Below, in pieces: positions 44,182-54,815 of a stretch of 64,000 bases of DNA (position 1 is the first letter of the stretch; every line of letters starts with the position of its first letter). A program made the translations under genes and the position numbers. Source of the DNA: Anaerocolumna sedimenticola (GTDB lineage Bacteria; Bacillota; Clostridia; Lachnospirales; Lachnospiraceae); the NCBI RefSeq assembly GCF_009931695.1, contig NZ_CP048000.1, forward strand, positions 4,358,501-4,422,500, read 5' to 3'. Under the pieces are notes generated by a model. It was given only the letters and a program-made list of their open reading frames with translations, was not told the DNA's origin and did no database searches.

Positions 44182-46407
44182 TTATCTTTCATGGAAAGTA
44201 CGGTTAATAACATCTAACTGCTGCTCACGATTTAATTTAATAAAATTAACAGCATAACCGGATACACGAATAGTAAGCTGAGGATATTTTTCCGGATGCT
44301 CCATCGCATCCAATAAGGTTTCGCGATCGAATACATTTACATTTATATGATGTCCTTTATCGCAGAAATAACCGTCCAGCATACCAACAAGATTGTTAAT
44401 TCTTTCATCCAGATTCTTACCAAGAGCTCTTGGTACGATAGAGAAAGTATAGGAAATACCATCCTCTGCATGTTTATAAGGAAGTTTAGCAACCGATGCC
44501 ATCGATGCTATCGCACCTTTTTTATCTCTTCCGTGCATTGGATTTGCACCTGGTGCAAAAGGTTCTCCGGCTTTACGGCCATCCGGAGTATTTCCGGTCT
44601 TCTTGCCGTATACAACGTTGGATGTTATAGTCAATACGGATAGCGTCTGTTTTGCGCTGCGGTAAGTCTTAACTTTACGTAATTTATTCATAAATCGCTC
44701 AACCAAATCTACCGCTATCTGGTCTACGCGGTCATCATTATTACCAAAAGCAGGATATTCTCCTTCGATTTTATAATCTACGGCTAATCCTTCTTCATTA
44801 CGAAGTACTTTTACTTTTGCATATTTTATAGCGGAAAGGGAGTCAGCCACTACGGAAAGTCCCGCTATACCACAAGCCTCCGTACGTAATATCTCTATAT
44901 CATGAAGTGCCATCTGTAAACGCTCGTAATTATATTTATCATGCATAAAATGAATGACATTTAAAGTATTGATATATAACTCGGAAAGCCAATCCAATGT
45001 CTGATCAAACTTAGACATTACTTCATCATACTCTAAATAGTCACCGGTGATCGGTGCAAATAACGGTCCAACCTGCTCTCCGGATTTTTCATCTTTACCA
45101 CCATTGATTGCGTATAACAATGCTTTTGCAAGGTTTGCACGGGCACCGAAGAACTGCATCTGTTTACCGATTCTCATAGCCGATACACAACAAGCGATAC
45201 CATAATCATCACCCCATACTTCACGCATGATATCATCGTTTTCGTATTGAATGGAACTGGTATCTATAGAAACCTTCGCACAGAATTGCTTAAATGATTC
45301 CGGCAGGAAATTTGACCATAACACCGTTAAATTGGGTTCGGGTGCAGGTCCTAAGTTATATAACGTATGAAGGATACGGAAACTGCTTTTTGTTATAAGT
45401 GTTCTTCCGTCCATTCCCATACCACCGATAGATTCCGTTACCCAGGTAGGATCCCCTGAAAACAGATCATTATAAGAAGGAGTTCTTAAGAAACGAACCA
45501 TTCTTAGCTTCATGACGAACTGATCCATTAATTCCTGTACTTCAGATTCTGTGATTAAACCATTTTTTAAATCACGTTCATAATAAATATCAAGGAATGT
45601 GGATACACGGCCGAGACTCATTGCCGCTCCGTCCTGTTCTTTTATTGCTCCTAAGTAGCCAAAATATGTCCACTGGGTAGCTTCGAAAGAATTTTTAGCA
45701 GGTCCGCTGATATCATATCCGTAAAAAGCTGCCATTTCTTTTAACTGTTTGAGCGCTTTAATTTGCTCAGATATTTCTTCTCTTTCACGGATTTCAGGTG
45801 ATTCCAGCGTATTTCTTTCCAGTAATTTTTTCTGTTCTTTCTTTTCTTCAATTAACCAGTCCACACCGTATAAGGCAACTCTTCTGTAGTCACCGATAAT
45901 ACGTCCCCGGCCATAAGCATCCGGAAGTCCGGTTATAATACCGGTATGTCTCGCTTTACGCATTGCGTCGGTATAAGCATCAAAAACACCATCATTATGT
46001 GTCTTACGGTTATTTGTAAAAATCTCTTCTGTTGTTTTATCCAGTTCATAACCATAAGCTTCCAGAGCACTTTTAACAACACGGACACCGCCGTTTGGCA
46101 TAATACCTCTCTTTAAAGGTTTATCTGTCTGAAAACCAACGATCAGCTCTTTATCCTTATCTATATATCCCGGACCAAACGTTGTAATCGTAGAGGGTTT
46201 GAGAGTTTCCGCATCAATAATGCCTTTTTTAGATTCTTCTTTCATTAAATCAGAAACCTGATTCCATAAATCCTTAGTTCTTTGTGTTGCTTCAGCTAAA
46301 AAGGAAGCATCGCCTTCGTAAGGTGTATAATTATGTTGAATGAAACTTCTTACGTTAATATCCGTAGTCCAGCTTCCCGTATTAAAATCATACCATTCCT
46401 GTCTCAT
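44182..46407 (-). CDS. pflB: pyruvate formate-lyase
   Basis: A 741-residue formate C-acetyltransferase that splits pyruvate and CoA into acetyl-CoA and formate. The catalytic adjacent cysteines are in [13 protein letters not shown] (near residue 405), and the radical Gly is in [10 protein letters not shown] (near residue 714). The length agrees with PflB. The start ATG at 46407 follows AAAAGGAGAAAAACA; the frame is open to 46461 without a ribosome site. The activase gene follows. Confidence 0.96.
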   Translation of the reverse strand: MRQEWYDFNTGSWTTDINVRSFIQHNYTPYEGDASFLAEATQRTKDLWNQVSDLMKEESKKGIIDAETLKPSTITTFGPGYIDKDKELIVGFQTDKPLKRGIMPNGGVRVVKSALEAYGYELDKTTEEIFTNNRKTHNDGVFDAYTDAMRKARHTGIITGLPDAYGRGRIIGDYRRVALYGVDWLIEEKKEQKKLLERNTLESPEIREREEISEQIKALKQLKEMAAFYGYDISGPAKNSFEATQWTYFGYLGAIKEQDGAAMSLGRVSTFLDIYYERDLKNGLITESEVQELMDQFVMKLRMVRFLRTPSYNDLFSGDPTWVTESIGGMGMDGRTLITKSSFRILHTLYNLGPAPEPNLTVLWSNFLPESFKQFCAKVSIDTSSIQYENDDIMREVWGDDYGIACCVSAMRIGKQMQFFGARANLAKALLYAINGGKDEKSGEQVGPLFAPITGDYLEYDEVMSKFDQTLDWLSELYINTLNVIHFMHDKYNYERLQMALHDIEILRTEACGIAGLSVVADSLSAIKYAKVKVLRNEEGLAVDYKIEGEYPAFGNNDDRVDQIAVDLVERFMNKLRKVKTYRSAKQTLSVLTITSNVVYGKKTGNTPDGRKAGEPFAPGANPMHGRDKKGAIASMASVAKLPYKHAEDGISYTFSIVPRALGKNLDERINNLVGMLDGYFCDKGHHINVNVFDRETLLDAMEHPEKYPQLTIRVSGYAVNFIKLNREQQLDVINRTFHER

Positions 46408-46610
46408 TGTTTTTCTCCTTTTCCATATAAGCTTTTTGTGAAATATAGTGAAGCTTAGCAATTAACTGCCAATTTTTTTATGCACATAGCACATTTAGTA
46501 GTCAAGATTGTTTTTGCCTCTATATATTGTATTATAAGATAATGTCCTGTAATGTCAAGTGCTTTGTTATGGAAAAATTATCAATAAGACAAAACTGTAA
46601 CTTAAATGTT

Positions 46611-47332
46611 TTATAATACCTTGGATAAAAATTCTTTCAATCTCGGATGTTTCGGATCATCAAAAAAGCCTTCGGCTCGTTTTGCTCTTTTATTTGTCCT
46701 TCATCGATAAACAAAACTCTGGTTGCTACTTCTCTGGCAAATCCCATTTCATGGGTTACAACAACCATAGTCATCCCATCTTCTGCTAATTCTTTCATGA
46801 GTTCCAGAACTTCCCCTACCATTTCAGGATCCAATGCGGAGGTGGGTTCATCAAATAACATTACATCCGGGTTCATGGCAAGTGCTCTTACTATTGCGAT
46901 ACGCTGTTTTTGACCGCCGGACAGTTGTCTGGGATATGCATCTGCTTTTTCTGACAATCCGATACGTTCTAACAGTTCCATCGCCCTTTTATTAGCACTT
47001 TCCTTATCCATAAGTCCAAGTTTAACCGGAGCTAAAGTTATATTTTCACGTACCGTTAAATGGGGAAATAAATTAAACTGCTGAAATACCATACCCATTT
47101 TTTGACGCAGTTCATTTATATTAGTTTTCGGATTGGTTATATCATTCCCTTCAAACCAGATTTGTCCGTCCGTAGGAACTTCCAATAAATTTAAACATCT
47201 TAAGAATGTAGATTTGCCTGAACCGGAAGGCCCGATAATTACAACTTTCTCTCCCTGCTCTATGGTTTCACTGATGCCATTCAGTACCAAATGGCTGCCG
47301 AATTTTTTGGTTAGATTATTAGTTGTTATCAC
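46611..47332 (-). pseudogene. amino acid ABC transporter ATPase, 3' frameshift
   Basis: A polar amino acid ABC ATPase (GlnQ/HisP type) with Walker [11 protein letters not shown]-loop QQFNLFPHL, signature LSGGQKQR, Walker [13 protein letters not shown] and the H-loop VVTHEMG. The body is complete, but after EPKAF the frame goes to LMIRNIRD and stops at 46637. A run of six T on the minus strand (46667-46662) should be seven: then [20 protein letters not shown] ends at 46611, as in homologues. Only the last 17 or so residues are affected, so the product may still work. It starts with GTG at 47332, overlapping the permease gene. Confidence 0.85.
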
Positions 47333-48032
47333 CCTGACTCATCCTCCTTTCAAAGATTCCCAATAATTTGGTTAATCCTAAAACAATAACCAAATAAAAT
47401 ACTGCAGAAATAAGAAGCGGCGGAAGTATGTCCCATGTACGGGATCCGATATACTGTGCTGCTTTTGTCAGATCCGTTACCGCTATGATACTTGCAACGG
47501 AAGTTTCCTTAATCAGTACGATAAATTCATTACCTAATGCAGGCAGGATATTCTTTATTGCCTGAGGCATTATTATATAGAACATAGTCTGATTTGCATT
47601 TAATCCTAAAGAACGGCCGGCTTCCATCTGCCCCTTATCTATAGATTCAATACCTGCACGTACAATTTCCGCCACATAAGCTCCGGAATTAATACCAAAA
47701 CAGGCGGCCGCAACAATAATTTCATTGGTATCCCTGGATGTAAATATCAGATTATAAATAATGAGTAACTGTAATATAACAGGTGTTCCCCTAATTATGT
47801 TAATATAGCAGTTGCATATGGAACCAATCCAGCGAAAACCTTTCATATTTGCGACAGAAACCTTTAATGTAGCCACCAGAATTCCGATTAAAACCCCGGC
47901 TAGTATAGCAATTAAAGATATCTCCAGAGTTACTAATAATCCATCCAGATAATATTGATATCTTTGTTCCGTTATAAAAGCATCGTAATACCGACTTATA
48001 ATCGATATAAACCCATCTCTAATAGTATCCAA
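47319..48032 (-). CDS. amino acid ABC transporter permease
   Basis: A 237-residue permease of the His/Glu/Gln/Arg/opine family with the N-terminal TM pattern ([19 protein letters not shown]), [14 protein letters not shown] and the EAA loop [22 protein letters not shown]. It forms a homodimeric channel and overlaps the ATPase gene by 14 bases. The binding protein gene is 320 bases upstream, behind a hairpin. Confidence 0.93.
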   Translation of the reverse strand: MDTIRDGFISIISRYYDAFITEQRYQYYLDGLLVTLEISLIAILAGVLIGILVATLKVSVANMKGFRWIGSICNCYINIIRGTPVILQLLIIYNLIFTSRDTNEIIVAAACFGINSGAYVAEIVRAGIESIDKGQMEAGRSLGLNANQTMFYIIMPQAIKNILPALGNEFIVLIKETSVASIIAVTDLTKAAQYIGSRTWDILPPLLISAVFYLVIVLGLTKLLGIFERRMSQGDNN

Positions 48033-48355
48033 CTTAACTTCTCCTTTTTTGAATAAATATATATATATTCTAATTAAATCTATTTGATAATTATATTTCT
48101 GAATCAGCCTGATAATTCTTATCTTTATTATATAATTTTATATTTATAAATTTATTTTACCTTTTATGATAAGTCAGTCGGTTAATTCTTATCTATAATT
48201 CTGTTTTCAAAATCATTAAATATAATATTAATGTTTATCATACCATAGCAGGTATAAATTATACATATAGTTAAAAACACATAATAAGCAGCAGACAAAT
48301 AGGACTTCTGCCTGCTGCTTTCTGCATTTAAATTAATTGATTACTTGTTATGTAA
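48033..48355. other. intergenic region inside the ABC operon
   Basis: AT-rich and gene-free. It contains the hairpin AAGCAGCAG/CTGCTGCTT (48286-48320), 36 bases after the binding protein stop, followed on the minus strand by TTATTATGTGTTTTT. This kind of hairpin lets a binding protein be made in excess over its membrane partners. Confidence 0.6.
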
Positions 48356-49123
48356 TCATTTTCCTGCATTTGTGTGTTTTGCAGTAAATTCTTCAATTTT
48401 GCCATCTTCATTTAATTTATTTATGACTTCATTGACTTTATCCAAAAGCTCAGTATTGCCTTTTTTTACAGCGATTGCATATTTATCTTCAAATAAAGTG
48501 CCATCTAAAATAGTAAGTGCATCATTGGATTCCACTAATTCCTGTGCAGGATATTGATCCATAACGATACAATCAATTTTACTGTTCTTTAAATCTTCAG
48601 ATGCCTGAGAAAACTTAGTATAACGCTTAATATCTTTTGCCTTTATATTTTCCGTATCAGATACATAAAAATCCGCAATATTACCCTGCTGAACACCGAT
48701 AATTTTATCATTTAAATCATCAACATTTTCAACTGCCGGGTTATTTTTGTTTACAACTACGACCTCAGTAGAATTAACGTAATCAACAGAAAAATCCATA
48801 ACTTTCTTACGTTCCTCATTTACGGATACGCCGGCTGCAACCATATCAACTTTACCTTGCTGAACGGCAAGTAAAGCGCCGTCAAAATCCATATTTTTAA
48901 TTTCCAGTTTTTTGCCCATAGCATCTGCAATAGCCTGTGCTATATCCATATCGATACCGACTACCTTGTCACCTTCCATGTATTCATATGGAGCAAAACC
49001 AGCTTCGGTTCCTACTATTAAAGTATCCGAATCTCCCCCATTACTAGTATCCTTTTTGGTGCCGCAGGCAACAAGTGATATAGTAAGGACAATGGTAAGC
49101 ATTGCACATAATAACTTTTTCAT
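48356..49123 (-). CDS. amino acid ABC substrate-binding lipoprotein
   Basis: A 255-residue SBP_bac_3 protein with a lipobox signal (TISLVACGTKK), VGTEAGFAPYEYM, VVGIDMDIAQAIADAMGKKL and DMVAAGVSVNEERKK. The ligand is a polar amino acid, not decidable here (cystine, glutamine or arginine are options). It is the first gene of the transporter. GAGGAGGAAATTATTT precedes the ATG at 49123. Confidence 0.93.
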   Translation of the reverse strand: MKKLLCAMLTIVLTISLVACGTKKDTSNGGDSDTLIVGTEAGFAPYEYMEGDKVVGIDMDIAQAIADAMGKKLEIKNMDFDGALLAVQQGKVDMVAAGVSVNEERKKVMDFSVDYVNSTEVVVVNKNNPAVENVDDLNDKIIGVQQGNIADFYVSDTENIKAKDIKRYTKFSQASEDLKNSKIDCIVMDQYPAQELVESNDALTILDGTLFEDKYAIAVKKGNTELLDKVNEVINKLNEDGKIEEFTAKHTNAGK

Positions 49124-49308
49124 AAATAATTTCCTCCTCAATTCATATTTATAAAATATTATTTATATTAATGCTTAGTATTGTACCACGTTCATGGAAA
49201 ATTTCAAGAGTCTTTTTGCTTTTTTACGAAAGTCTTATGATATTTTTATCATTACAATTTATTTTTTTACATTTTACTTCCAAACATTCCGCAAGTTTAC
49301 TTATGAAA

Positions 49309-49959
49309 CTACGATTCTTCATTATCCTCAGTTTCAACATTTTCCTCTGATATATCATCTTCGGGTTTATCTTCTTCGGATTCATCTTCTTTCTCTGATT
49401 CTATATCTTCTTTACTGATTTTTATTTTGTTAATAAAGGTTTTAATGCTGCTCTCTTGTTTTACTTTAACGTCAACACCTGACATATAATTATCAACATG
49501 AATATGAACGATCGGAGCTGCATCATCATCAATTACCGGTACATTATTAGCTACGCCACTGAATTTTGTTTTTGATGAAACTTCCACTTTAACATTTTCC
49601 GGCACTATAATACTGATGCCGCTCATGGTATTCTTGCAATAAATATTTACGTCGTCTTCAATTATGGCATTGCTTAAATCCAGCTTTAATCCACTGCATA
49701 TCGTATTTACTATAGCACCATTAAAAGGTTCGTTTTCAACCTTAATATCGCGCCCTTTAAATGCCAGGGAGTAGTTTACTACATTCCCTGCTTCCACTAC
49801 GTCATTTTCTTCATTATACCTGTCAACAAGTCTGCCAGCTACTTTAATTGTTGCTCTTACTGCTGAATAAGCAAATATAAACTTAACCAGTTTTCTCTTT
49901 CTTCTTTTTTTACTTTTCGTTTTTACATTTTTTTTAGTATCCACTGTTTTTTTAGCCAT
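49309..49959 (-). CDS. hypothetical protein with basic head and acidic tail
   Basis: A 216-residue protein in three parts: a very basic start (KTKSKKRRKRKLVKF), a beta-rich middle (NTICSGLKLDLSNAI, MSGISIIVPENVKVEVSSKT) that looks like the repeated strands of LiaF C-terminal/DUF4097-type domains, and an acidic tail of about 35 residues of Glu, Asp and Ser. No signal peptide. The charges at both ends suggest contact with membrane or nucleic acid, but nothing firmer can be said. Confidence 0.65.
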   Translation of the reverse strand: MAKKTVDTKKNVKTKSKKRRKRKLVKFIFAYSAVRATIKVAGRLVDRYNEENDVVEAGNVVNYSLAFKGRDIKVENEPFNGAIVNTICSGLKLDLSNAIIEDDVNIYCKNTMSGISIIVPENVKVEVSSKTKFSGVANNVPVIDDDAAPIVHIHVDNYMSGVDVKVKQESSIKTFINKIKISKEDIESEKEDESEEDKPEDDISEENVETEDNEES

Positions 49960-50167
49960 ATATGAATCTCCTTTCCTATCATTCCAGGTTACAGTGATCT
50001 ACCGGCAAAATTTTCCCATTATGGATGATTCTATTCAAATCCAATAATGTATATACCAGATTACTTAGGTCTGCCCGGTTTAATCCTGAGTGAAATAAAT
50101 AGCTTTTTGATATTATATGCCAATGATGAATAAAATGTATAGAACTTCCAATCACGAAAATAAAACT

Positions 50168-51301
50168 CTATAAATAAAATTGAAAAAGATATAACAGGAT
50201 AAGCATACCTACATTGGAGACAGTAAAGACAATAAAATATTTTAAGTAATTAGGCCGGTCCGTTTTACAATATATCCTATACGATATAAGGCTGGCTAAG
50301 GAAGCGATTACGGTACCAAGTCCGCCGATGTTCGTTCCGATAATTAATTCCTGCGCTTTATCTGTGAAATTAGATAATAATACTGCTGAAGGTACATTGC
50401 TGATTATTTGGCTTAAAAGGATGGCAGACATTATTTCCCTGGTTTTTATCGTTTCCGATATTAACGTGTGAATAAAATTTATATTTCCTATATTACCTGA
50501 AAAGATAAAAAAGCAAATAAAAGTCAGAAGCAGGGAATAATCAACTTTCTTTAAAATATTTCTATCATAAAAACTTAAAAATAATAATATTAGAAGTAAC
50601 GTAATACGGTAATCAATCCGGTGTATAACCGTACCAAGGCATAATGTAAATAGTATAAAATATATGAGTATGTTCTTTCCATCGACTGATTTTTTATCTT
50701 GTAGTTTATAGATTTCATTTGCCTTATTCGGAGGAATGTTAATACGTTCACCTTTTACAAATAAACAGACGAAACTGATTATAAGGAAAGAAAATATAGT
50801 TAGTGGCATTGTTATTCTTAAGAAATCCATTTCATTTACCTTATAATAGGAATATAGATATAAATTCTGTGGATTACCTACGGGAGTCAACATACTGCCG
50901 AGATTTGCCGCTATTGTTTGCATCACTATTACAAAAATTACATTTTTCTCTTTTCCCGTAAGTTTTAACATCATAACGGTAAATGGAACAAAGGTTATAA
51001 GTGCAACATCATTGGTGATCCACATAGATGTAAGAAAACACAAAAGAATCAGGGTATAACACATCCCCCGAACCGTTTTCACCTTACTTAGAAGCTTATC
51101 AGATAAAATTAGAAATACTCCGTTTTCCTGCAGCCCTGCAACCACTGCCATTAACGAAAAAAGCAAGGCAAGAACACGAAAATCAATATATTTTATATAT
51201 TCTGACGATGGTTTTACAAAAAACATAGTAAAAACAGCAAATGCTGCCGAAATTATTAAAACTGCTTCCCCTTTAAACCAAAGGTATATCTTATGTACCA
51301 T
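50168..51301 (-). CDS. SLC13/ArsB-like anion transporter
   Basis: A 377-residue polytopic membrane protein of the ion transporter superfamily (citrate/sulfate/arsenite type). It has about ten hydrophobic segments, TSMWITNDVALITFVPFT and ANLGSMLTPVGNPQNLYLYS, the conserved NxxN/P loops of SLC13 and NhaD/ArsB groups, and TNIGGLGTVIASLAS in the second half. The transported anion is not predictable. AGAAAGGACTAGTATT precedes the ATG at 51301. Confidence 0.85.
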   Translation of the reverse strand: MVHKIYLWFKGEAVLIISAAFAVFTMFFVKPSSEYIKYIDFRVLALLFSLMAVVAGLQENGVFLILSDKLLSKVKTVRGMCYTLILLCFLTSMWITNDVALITFVPFTVMMLKLTGKEKNVIFVIVMQTIAANLGSMLTPVGNPQNLYLYSYYKVNEMDFLRITMPLTIFSFLIISFVCLFVKGERINIPPNKANEIYKLQDKKSVDGKNILIYFILFTLCLGTVIHRIDYRITLLLILLFLSFYDRNILKKVDYSLLLTFICFFIFSGNIGNINFIHTLISETIKTREIMSAILLSQIISNVPSAVLLSNFTDKAQELIIGTNIGGLGTVIASLASLISYRIYCKTDRPNYLKYFIVFTVSNVGMLILLYLFQFYL

Positions 51302-51628
51302 AATACTAGTCCTTTCTAACAAAATCCAATTAATTGTACCACTTCTATTAGATTTTTCAACCATAACCTTGATAAAATTTTCCTGCAAGTTGATTTTTCG
51401 TTTTTTTATTTTAAATAATATCTTGTTGCTAAAATAGAATTATGATATATTGGAGCTATATATGGAATTAAAAAACGTAACAGATGAAAGAGGAATACTC
51501 CAGATTTAACTTATTGTCCATAAACAAATGAATTTAGGTATAATTTATTCGTATTATTTCTAAAGATAAATATAATAATATTTAATACTGATTCTTTTAA
51601 TAACTGGCTGTATTTAGGAGGTTCCTTC
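51302..51628. other. gene-free region before mntP
   Basis: AT-rich spacer of two divergent genes. I looked for a yybP-ykoY manganese riboswitch before mntP and found none of its conserved loops. An AGGAGG site at 51617-51622 serves mntP. Confidence 0.5.
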
Positions 51629-52198
51629 ATGGGAATTATAACAATTATTTTTCTTGCTTTTGGAGTAGCAATGGATGCTTTTGCCGTATCTATAACAAAC
51701 GGATTATGCTATGAGAAATTCAGACGGAAAGAAGCTTTTATGACCGCTATTACTTTTGGACTGTTCCAGGCCGGAATGCCCGTGATAGGATATTTCTTTG
51801 GTAGTGCTTTTTATGAAACCATCGCATTTTTGGATCACTGGATTGCTTTGTTTTTATTAGGTGCTATCGGTGCTAATATGATAGTTGAAGGAATTAAAAC
51901 ATACCGTAATCCGGAAGAAAATTGTAATACTGAGATATTTTCATTCAAACTTTTATTAACCCAAGGTGTTGCAACAAGTATTGATGCGCTTGCCATTGGT
52001 ATCAGTTTTGCTGTTATGAGGACGAATTTAATTCTCGCCATTATTTGTATTGGTATCATTACTTTCTGTTTCAGTTTATTCGGCACATTCCTAGGTAAAA
52101 AATTTGACCGCTTCTTAAAAGAAAAAGCGGAGATATTTGGCGGCTGTATCTTAACTCTTATTGGATTACGGATTTTTATAGAACATATGTTTTTTTGA
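51629..52198 (+). CDS. mntP: manganese efflux pump MntP
   Basis: A 189-residue membrane protein of the MntP (DUF204) family, six helices in two similar halves. Each half carries the acidic motif: AFGVAMDAFAVSITNG and GVATSIDALAIGISFAV. It exports Mn(II). It lies alone and is followed by a hairpin. Confidence 0.92.
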   Translation: MGIITIIFLAFGVAMDAFAVSITNGLCYEKFRRKEAFMTAITFGLFQAGMPVIGYFFGSAFYETIAFLDHWIALFLLGAIGANMIVEGIKTYRNPEENCNTEIFSFKLLLTQGVATSIDALAIGISFAVMRTNLILAIICIGIITFCFSLFGTFLGKKFDRFLKEKAEIFGGCILTLIGLRIFIEHMFF

Positions 52199-52206
52199 TA
52201 GTAATA

Positions 52207-52254
52207 AAACCAGACTTGCTGATTAAAAAGGAATTTAACCTGCAAGTCCGGTTT
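52207..52254 (+). terminator. mntP terminator
   Basis: AAACCAGACTTGC (52207-52219) pairs with GCAAGTCCGGTTT (52242-52254) with one mismatch. It begins eight bases after the mntP stop; no long T-run follows. Confidence 0.6.
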
Positions 52255-52318
52255 GAATGTATCATGATTTGATTTTCTGGATTGCTTTAAATATGTTTTA
52301 TTTTAATTCAATATATTT

Positions 52319-52640
52319 TTATATAGTCCTTATCTTCTCTATAACCTCAGCTAACATATTTTTTGACCATTTATATTGGGAATTATCTTCATACTTCCGA
52401 TAGCCACATTCAATAATCATTATGGAATATAAATAGATATCATAAAGTCTGCAGCGGACTTCAGCCTCTTTGCTTACCTCGATGTCGCCATAACCCTCCC
52501 AGAATCCGGATTTGCTTCCTCTGCATTTGATCCGGCCGACGCATAATACCCAAAATACTTTCCCTCAATGTTATTCAGTTGTTTATTAAACCGACCCAAT
52601 TCCTGTTCAATGGTATATTGTTCTATTTCTGACATGGAAC
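52319..52640 (-). pseudogene. phosphotransferase-family remnant
   Basis: Two pieces in different frames. The upstream piece reads SEIEQYTIEQELGRFNKQLN and IEGKYFGYY; the downstream piece reads RGSKSGFWEGYGDIEV and VRCRLYDIYLYSIMIIE to a stop at 52319. Both look like the APH-type phosphotransferase fold (the FGYY end of one region and the C-terminal helices), but the sequence between them and the whole N-terminus with the catalytic loop are missing. It lies in a 490-base gap between mntP and a histidine phosphatase. Confidence 0.55.
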
Positions 52641-52690
52641 TTTTGACAATTTGATAACTGGAACCTTCTACCTAAGTTTTCCTTTCTGTT

Positions 52691-53320
52691 TTACCAACTA
52701 TTATGGCACTGTAATTCCGGATTAGCTTCCAAATGTGCAAAATCATTAAACCGCTGAAGATAAAACCGTTTATCTGTTTCATCATAAACTAATTCGGTAA
52801 TACTGCTGTTTTCCAGGGTATAACCTAGTAATAACTTTTTACTCATATCTAACCCGGTAAGACCGGCTACCAGGGCACGGATTACCCCTCCGTGGGTTAC
52901 CACTGCAATATTTTTATATCCACTATTTATAATTTCTTCTATGGTAATTACAGCCCGCTTAAATACATCACGTCCGCATTCACCGCCAGGATAAGGGATA
53001 TCTTCTTCTAATTTCATCTGTTCCGCTTTAAATTCTGCAAAATGTTCCGCTATATAAGCATTGGTTTCACCCTCCAGATCACCAAAAGATATCTCAGCAA
53101 TATTTTCCCTAATGTGATGCTGCCTTCGTATATACAAATTAATGACTTCCGCTGTCTGGACTGCCCTGACTAAATGACTGGAATATAAAACATCAATTTC
53201 ATAAGAAGCCAGCCTCTTTCCCAATAAATCTGCCTGCAAATACCCCGCTTCCGCTAAACCGGCATCTTCATTACATAAAGTAGTGTTCTGTTTGCCATGC
53301 CTTATTAAGTATATATTCAT
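52691..53320 (-). CDS. histidine phosphatase family protein
   Basis: A 209-residue phosphoglycerate mutase-like enzyme with the RHG motif (IYLIRHGKQN), the second Arg in SSHLVRAVQTAEV, EISFGDLEGE and the second His in VVTHGGVIRALV. All four catalytic-pocket residues are present. The substrate is unknown. rlmH lies 24 bases upstream in the same direction. Confidence 0.9.
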   Translation of the reverse strand: MNIYLIRHGKQNTTLCNEDAGLAEAGYLQADLLGKRLASYEIDVLYSSHLVRAVQTAEVINLYIRRQHHIRENIAEISFGDLEGETNAYIAEHFAEFKAEQMKLEEDIPYPGGECGRDVFKRAVITIEEIINSGYKNIAVVTHGGVIRALVAGLTGLDMSKKLLLGYTLENSSITELVYDETDKRFYLQRFNDFAHLEANPELQCHNSW

Positions 53321-53343
53321 TGTAACACCTGCGCCTTTCTTAT

Positions 53344-53823
53344 TTACTTATGATAAGGTTCATTGGAATTAATCCGGTATGCCCGGTATATCTGCTCTAA
53401 TAATATTACCCTCATCATCTGATGGGGATAAGTCATTTTTGAAAAACTAAGTTTATAGTTTACTTTTCGCAGAACCTCATCACTTAAACCTAAAGAACCC
53501 CCTATGATAAAAATGATATGGCTGCAGCTATTTACTCCCAATTTTTCAATTTTATCTGCAAGTTCCGTTGAAGAAAGCATACTGCCCTCAATCGCTAAGG
53601 CAATCGTATAAGCACCCTCTTTTAGATTCTTTAGAATCCTCTCGCCCTCAGCTTTTTTAATCTGGTTTTCCTCTGCTTCACTTGCCTCATCCGGAGTTTT
53701 TTCATCATTAACTTCAATGATTTCTAATTTACAGTAACGGCTTAACCGTTTTGTATATTCATCAATCGCTGAATTAAAATATTTTTCTTTTATTTTACCT
53801 ACACTAATAACTGTGATTTTCAT
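53344..53823 (-). CDS. rlmH: 23S rRNA pseudouridine-1915 methyltransferase
   Basis: A 159-residue RlmH, a SPOUT-class enzyme that methylates N3 of pseudouridine 1915 in 23S rRNA. Motifs: ITVISVGKIKEKYF at the start, IIFIIGGSLGLSDEV (SAM loop), SFSKMTYPHQMMRVILLEQI and YRINSNEPYHK at the end, matching the family to the last residue. Often called ybeA/orfX. Confidence 0.95.
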   Translation of the reverse strand: MKITVISVGKIKEKYFNSAIDEYTKRLSRYCKLEIIEVNDEKTPDEASEAEENQIKKAEGERILKNLKEGAYTIALAIEGSMLSSTELADKIEKLGVNSCSHIIFIIGGSLGLSDEVLRKVNYKLSFSKMTYPHQMMRVILLEQIYRAYRINSNEPYHK

Positions 53824-53911
53824 CTATAATCCTATTACATTCCGTCTTTTTACTTGCAATACTGTTTTATTCTTAATCCGGGAAGCCCTTTCTTTTTACA
53901 GGATCTGCCCT

Positions 53912-53979
53912 TGCTCACTGACGCACCCTACTTATTCTAAGCCTTGTTACAAGGTTTGGAATAGATGCATCAGTGAGCA
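53912..53979. repeat. long imperfect palindrome at a gene end
   Basis: TGCTCACTGA (53912-53921) and TCAGTGAGCA (53970-53979) are perfect inverses; inside lie AATAG-type partial pairs and CCTTGTTACAAGG. The right arm contains the last codons and stop of the histidine phosphatase gene at 53970. It could be its terminator, though no T-run follows. Confidence 0.6.
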
Positions 53980-54518
53980 TGTTCCTCCTGTATGTATTGA
54001 TATAATACACCATTTTTAACCATTCTGATTTTCTCACCGGAAAATCCGCGTTTTCTTAATTCTCTTTGAAAATTAAATAACATAAATCCATGAAATACAA
54101 TTAATACATTTTCCTTAGACCAATCGATCTGGTCTAAAAATGCGTTAATTCTTTTCCTTGTACCTACAACGGTTTCCGGCTGGCTTTTGGATTTAAACAG
54201 CCATGCTAATCGGCCGCATACATGCCATACTTCAAATGGCAAACGTAATCTGTCTGAATGTATAAAGGGAGCATTATCTACTTCCCTTAATAATTTATCT
54301 ATAATCAAATTACCGCTGTAAACCTCCTGCGCAGTGACAATTGCTCTTGGCAGATCACTGACATAGCAGATATCCCATTCAATCCCATACATGTCTACAT
54401 GCTTTTTAATTACTTTTGATTTTTCATAACACTCTGACCACTCTCTGAATTCCTTGGATGTCATCATTTTCTTATGCGGACAGTTTACCTTAAAGTGTCT
54501 TAATAGTCCAATTCTCAT
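53970..54518 (-). CDS. histidine phosphatase-like protein
   Basis: A 182-residue protein with the LLRHFKVN phosphatase start, DLPRAIVTAQEV and VLIVFHGFMLFNFQREL. The usual RHG is RHF here, a known variant, and the second His is kept in FHG. It is distinct from the 209-residue homologue at 52.7 kb. Substrate unknown. It ends inside a long palindrome. Confidence 0.8.
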   Translation of the reverse strand: MRIGLLRHFKVNCPHKKMMTSKEFREWSECYEKSKVIKKHVDMYGIEWDICYVSDLPRAIVTAQEVYSGNLIIDKLLREVDNAPFIHSDRLRLPFEVWHVCGRLAWLFKSKSQPETVVGTRKRINAFLDQIDWSKENVLIVFHGFMLFNFQRELRKRGFSGEKIRMVKNGVLYQYIQEEHAH

Positions 54519-54815
54519 GATTTACCTTCTTTAACCCGTATTTACTATTTTTTCTAAATTGTAAAATTTAAACAATTTCACATTATTTTACTCCGCTAAG
54601 TTTTCATAAGTTATATCAATTAATATTATCTTTCACCACTCAACTTAGATTATTTTAATATAAAGTTCAAAATTATTTTTCTGCACTATGCATCATACTA
54701 TAATAATTTAAATTAAAAATTCCATATTACAAATATCTGAATTTAAAGCTATATAATTATTTTACCTGTATTTATAATGAATTGCAAGTTAAGAATCTTA
54801 ATGCATAAATCTTCC
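54519..54815. other. gene-free AT-rich stretch
   Basis: No supported ORF, RNA or repeat seen. Confidence 0.5.

Noticed and set aside
51302-51628. yybP-ykoY manganese riboswitch before mntP
   Set aside because: None of the conserved riboswitch loops could be found.
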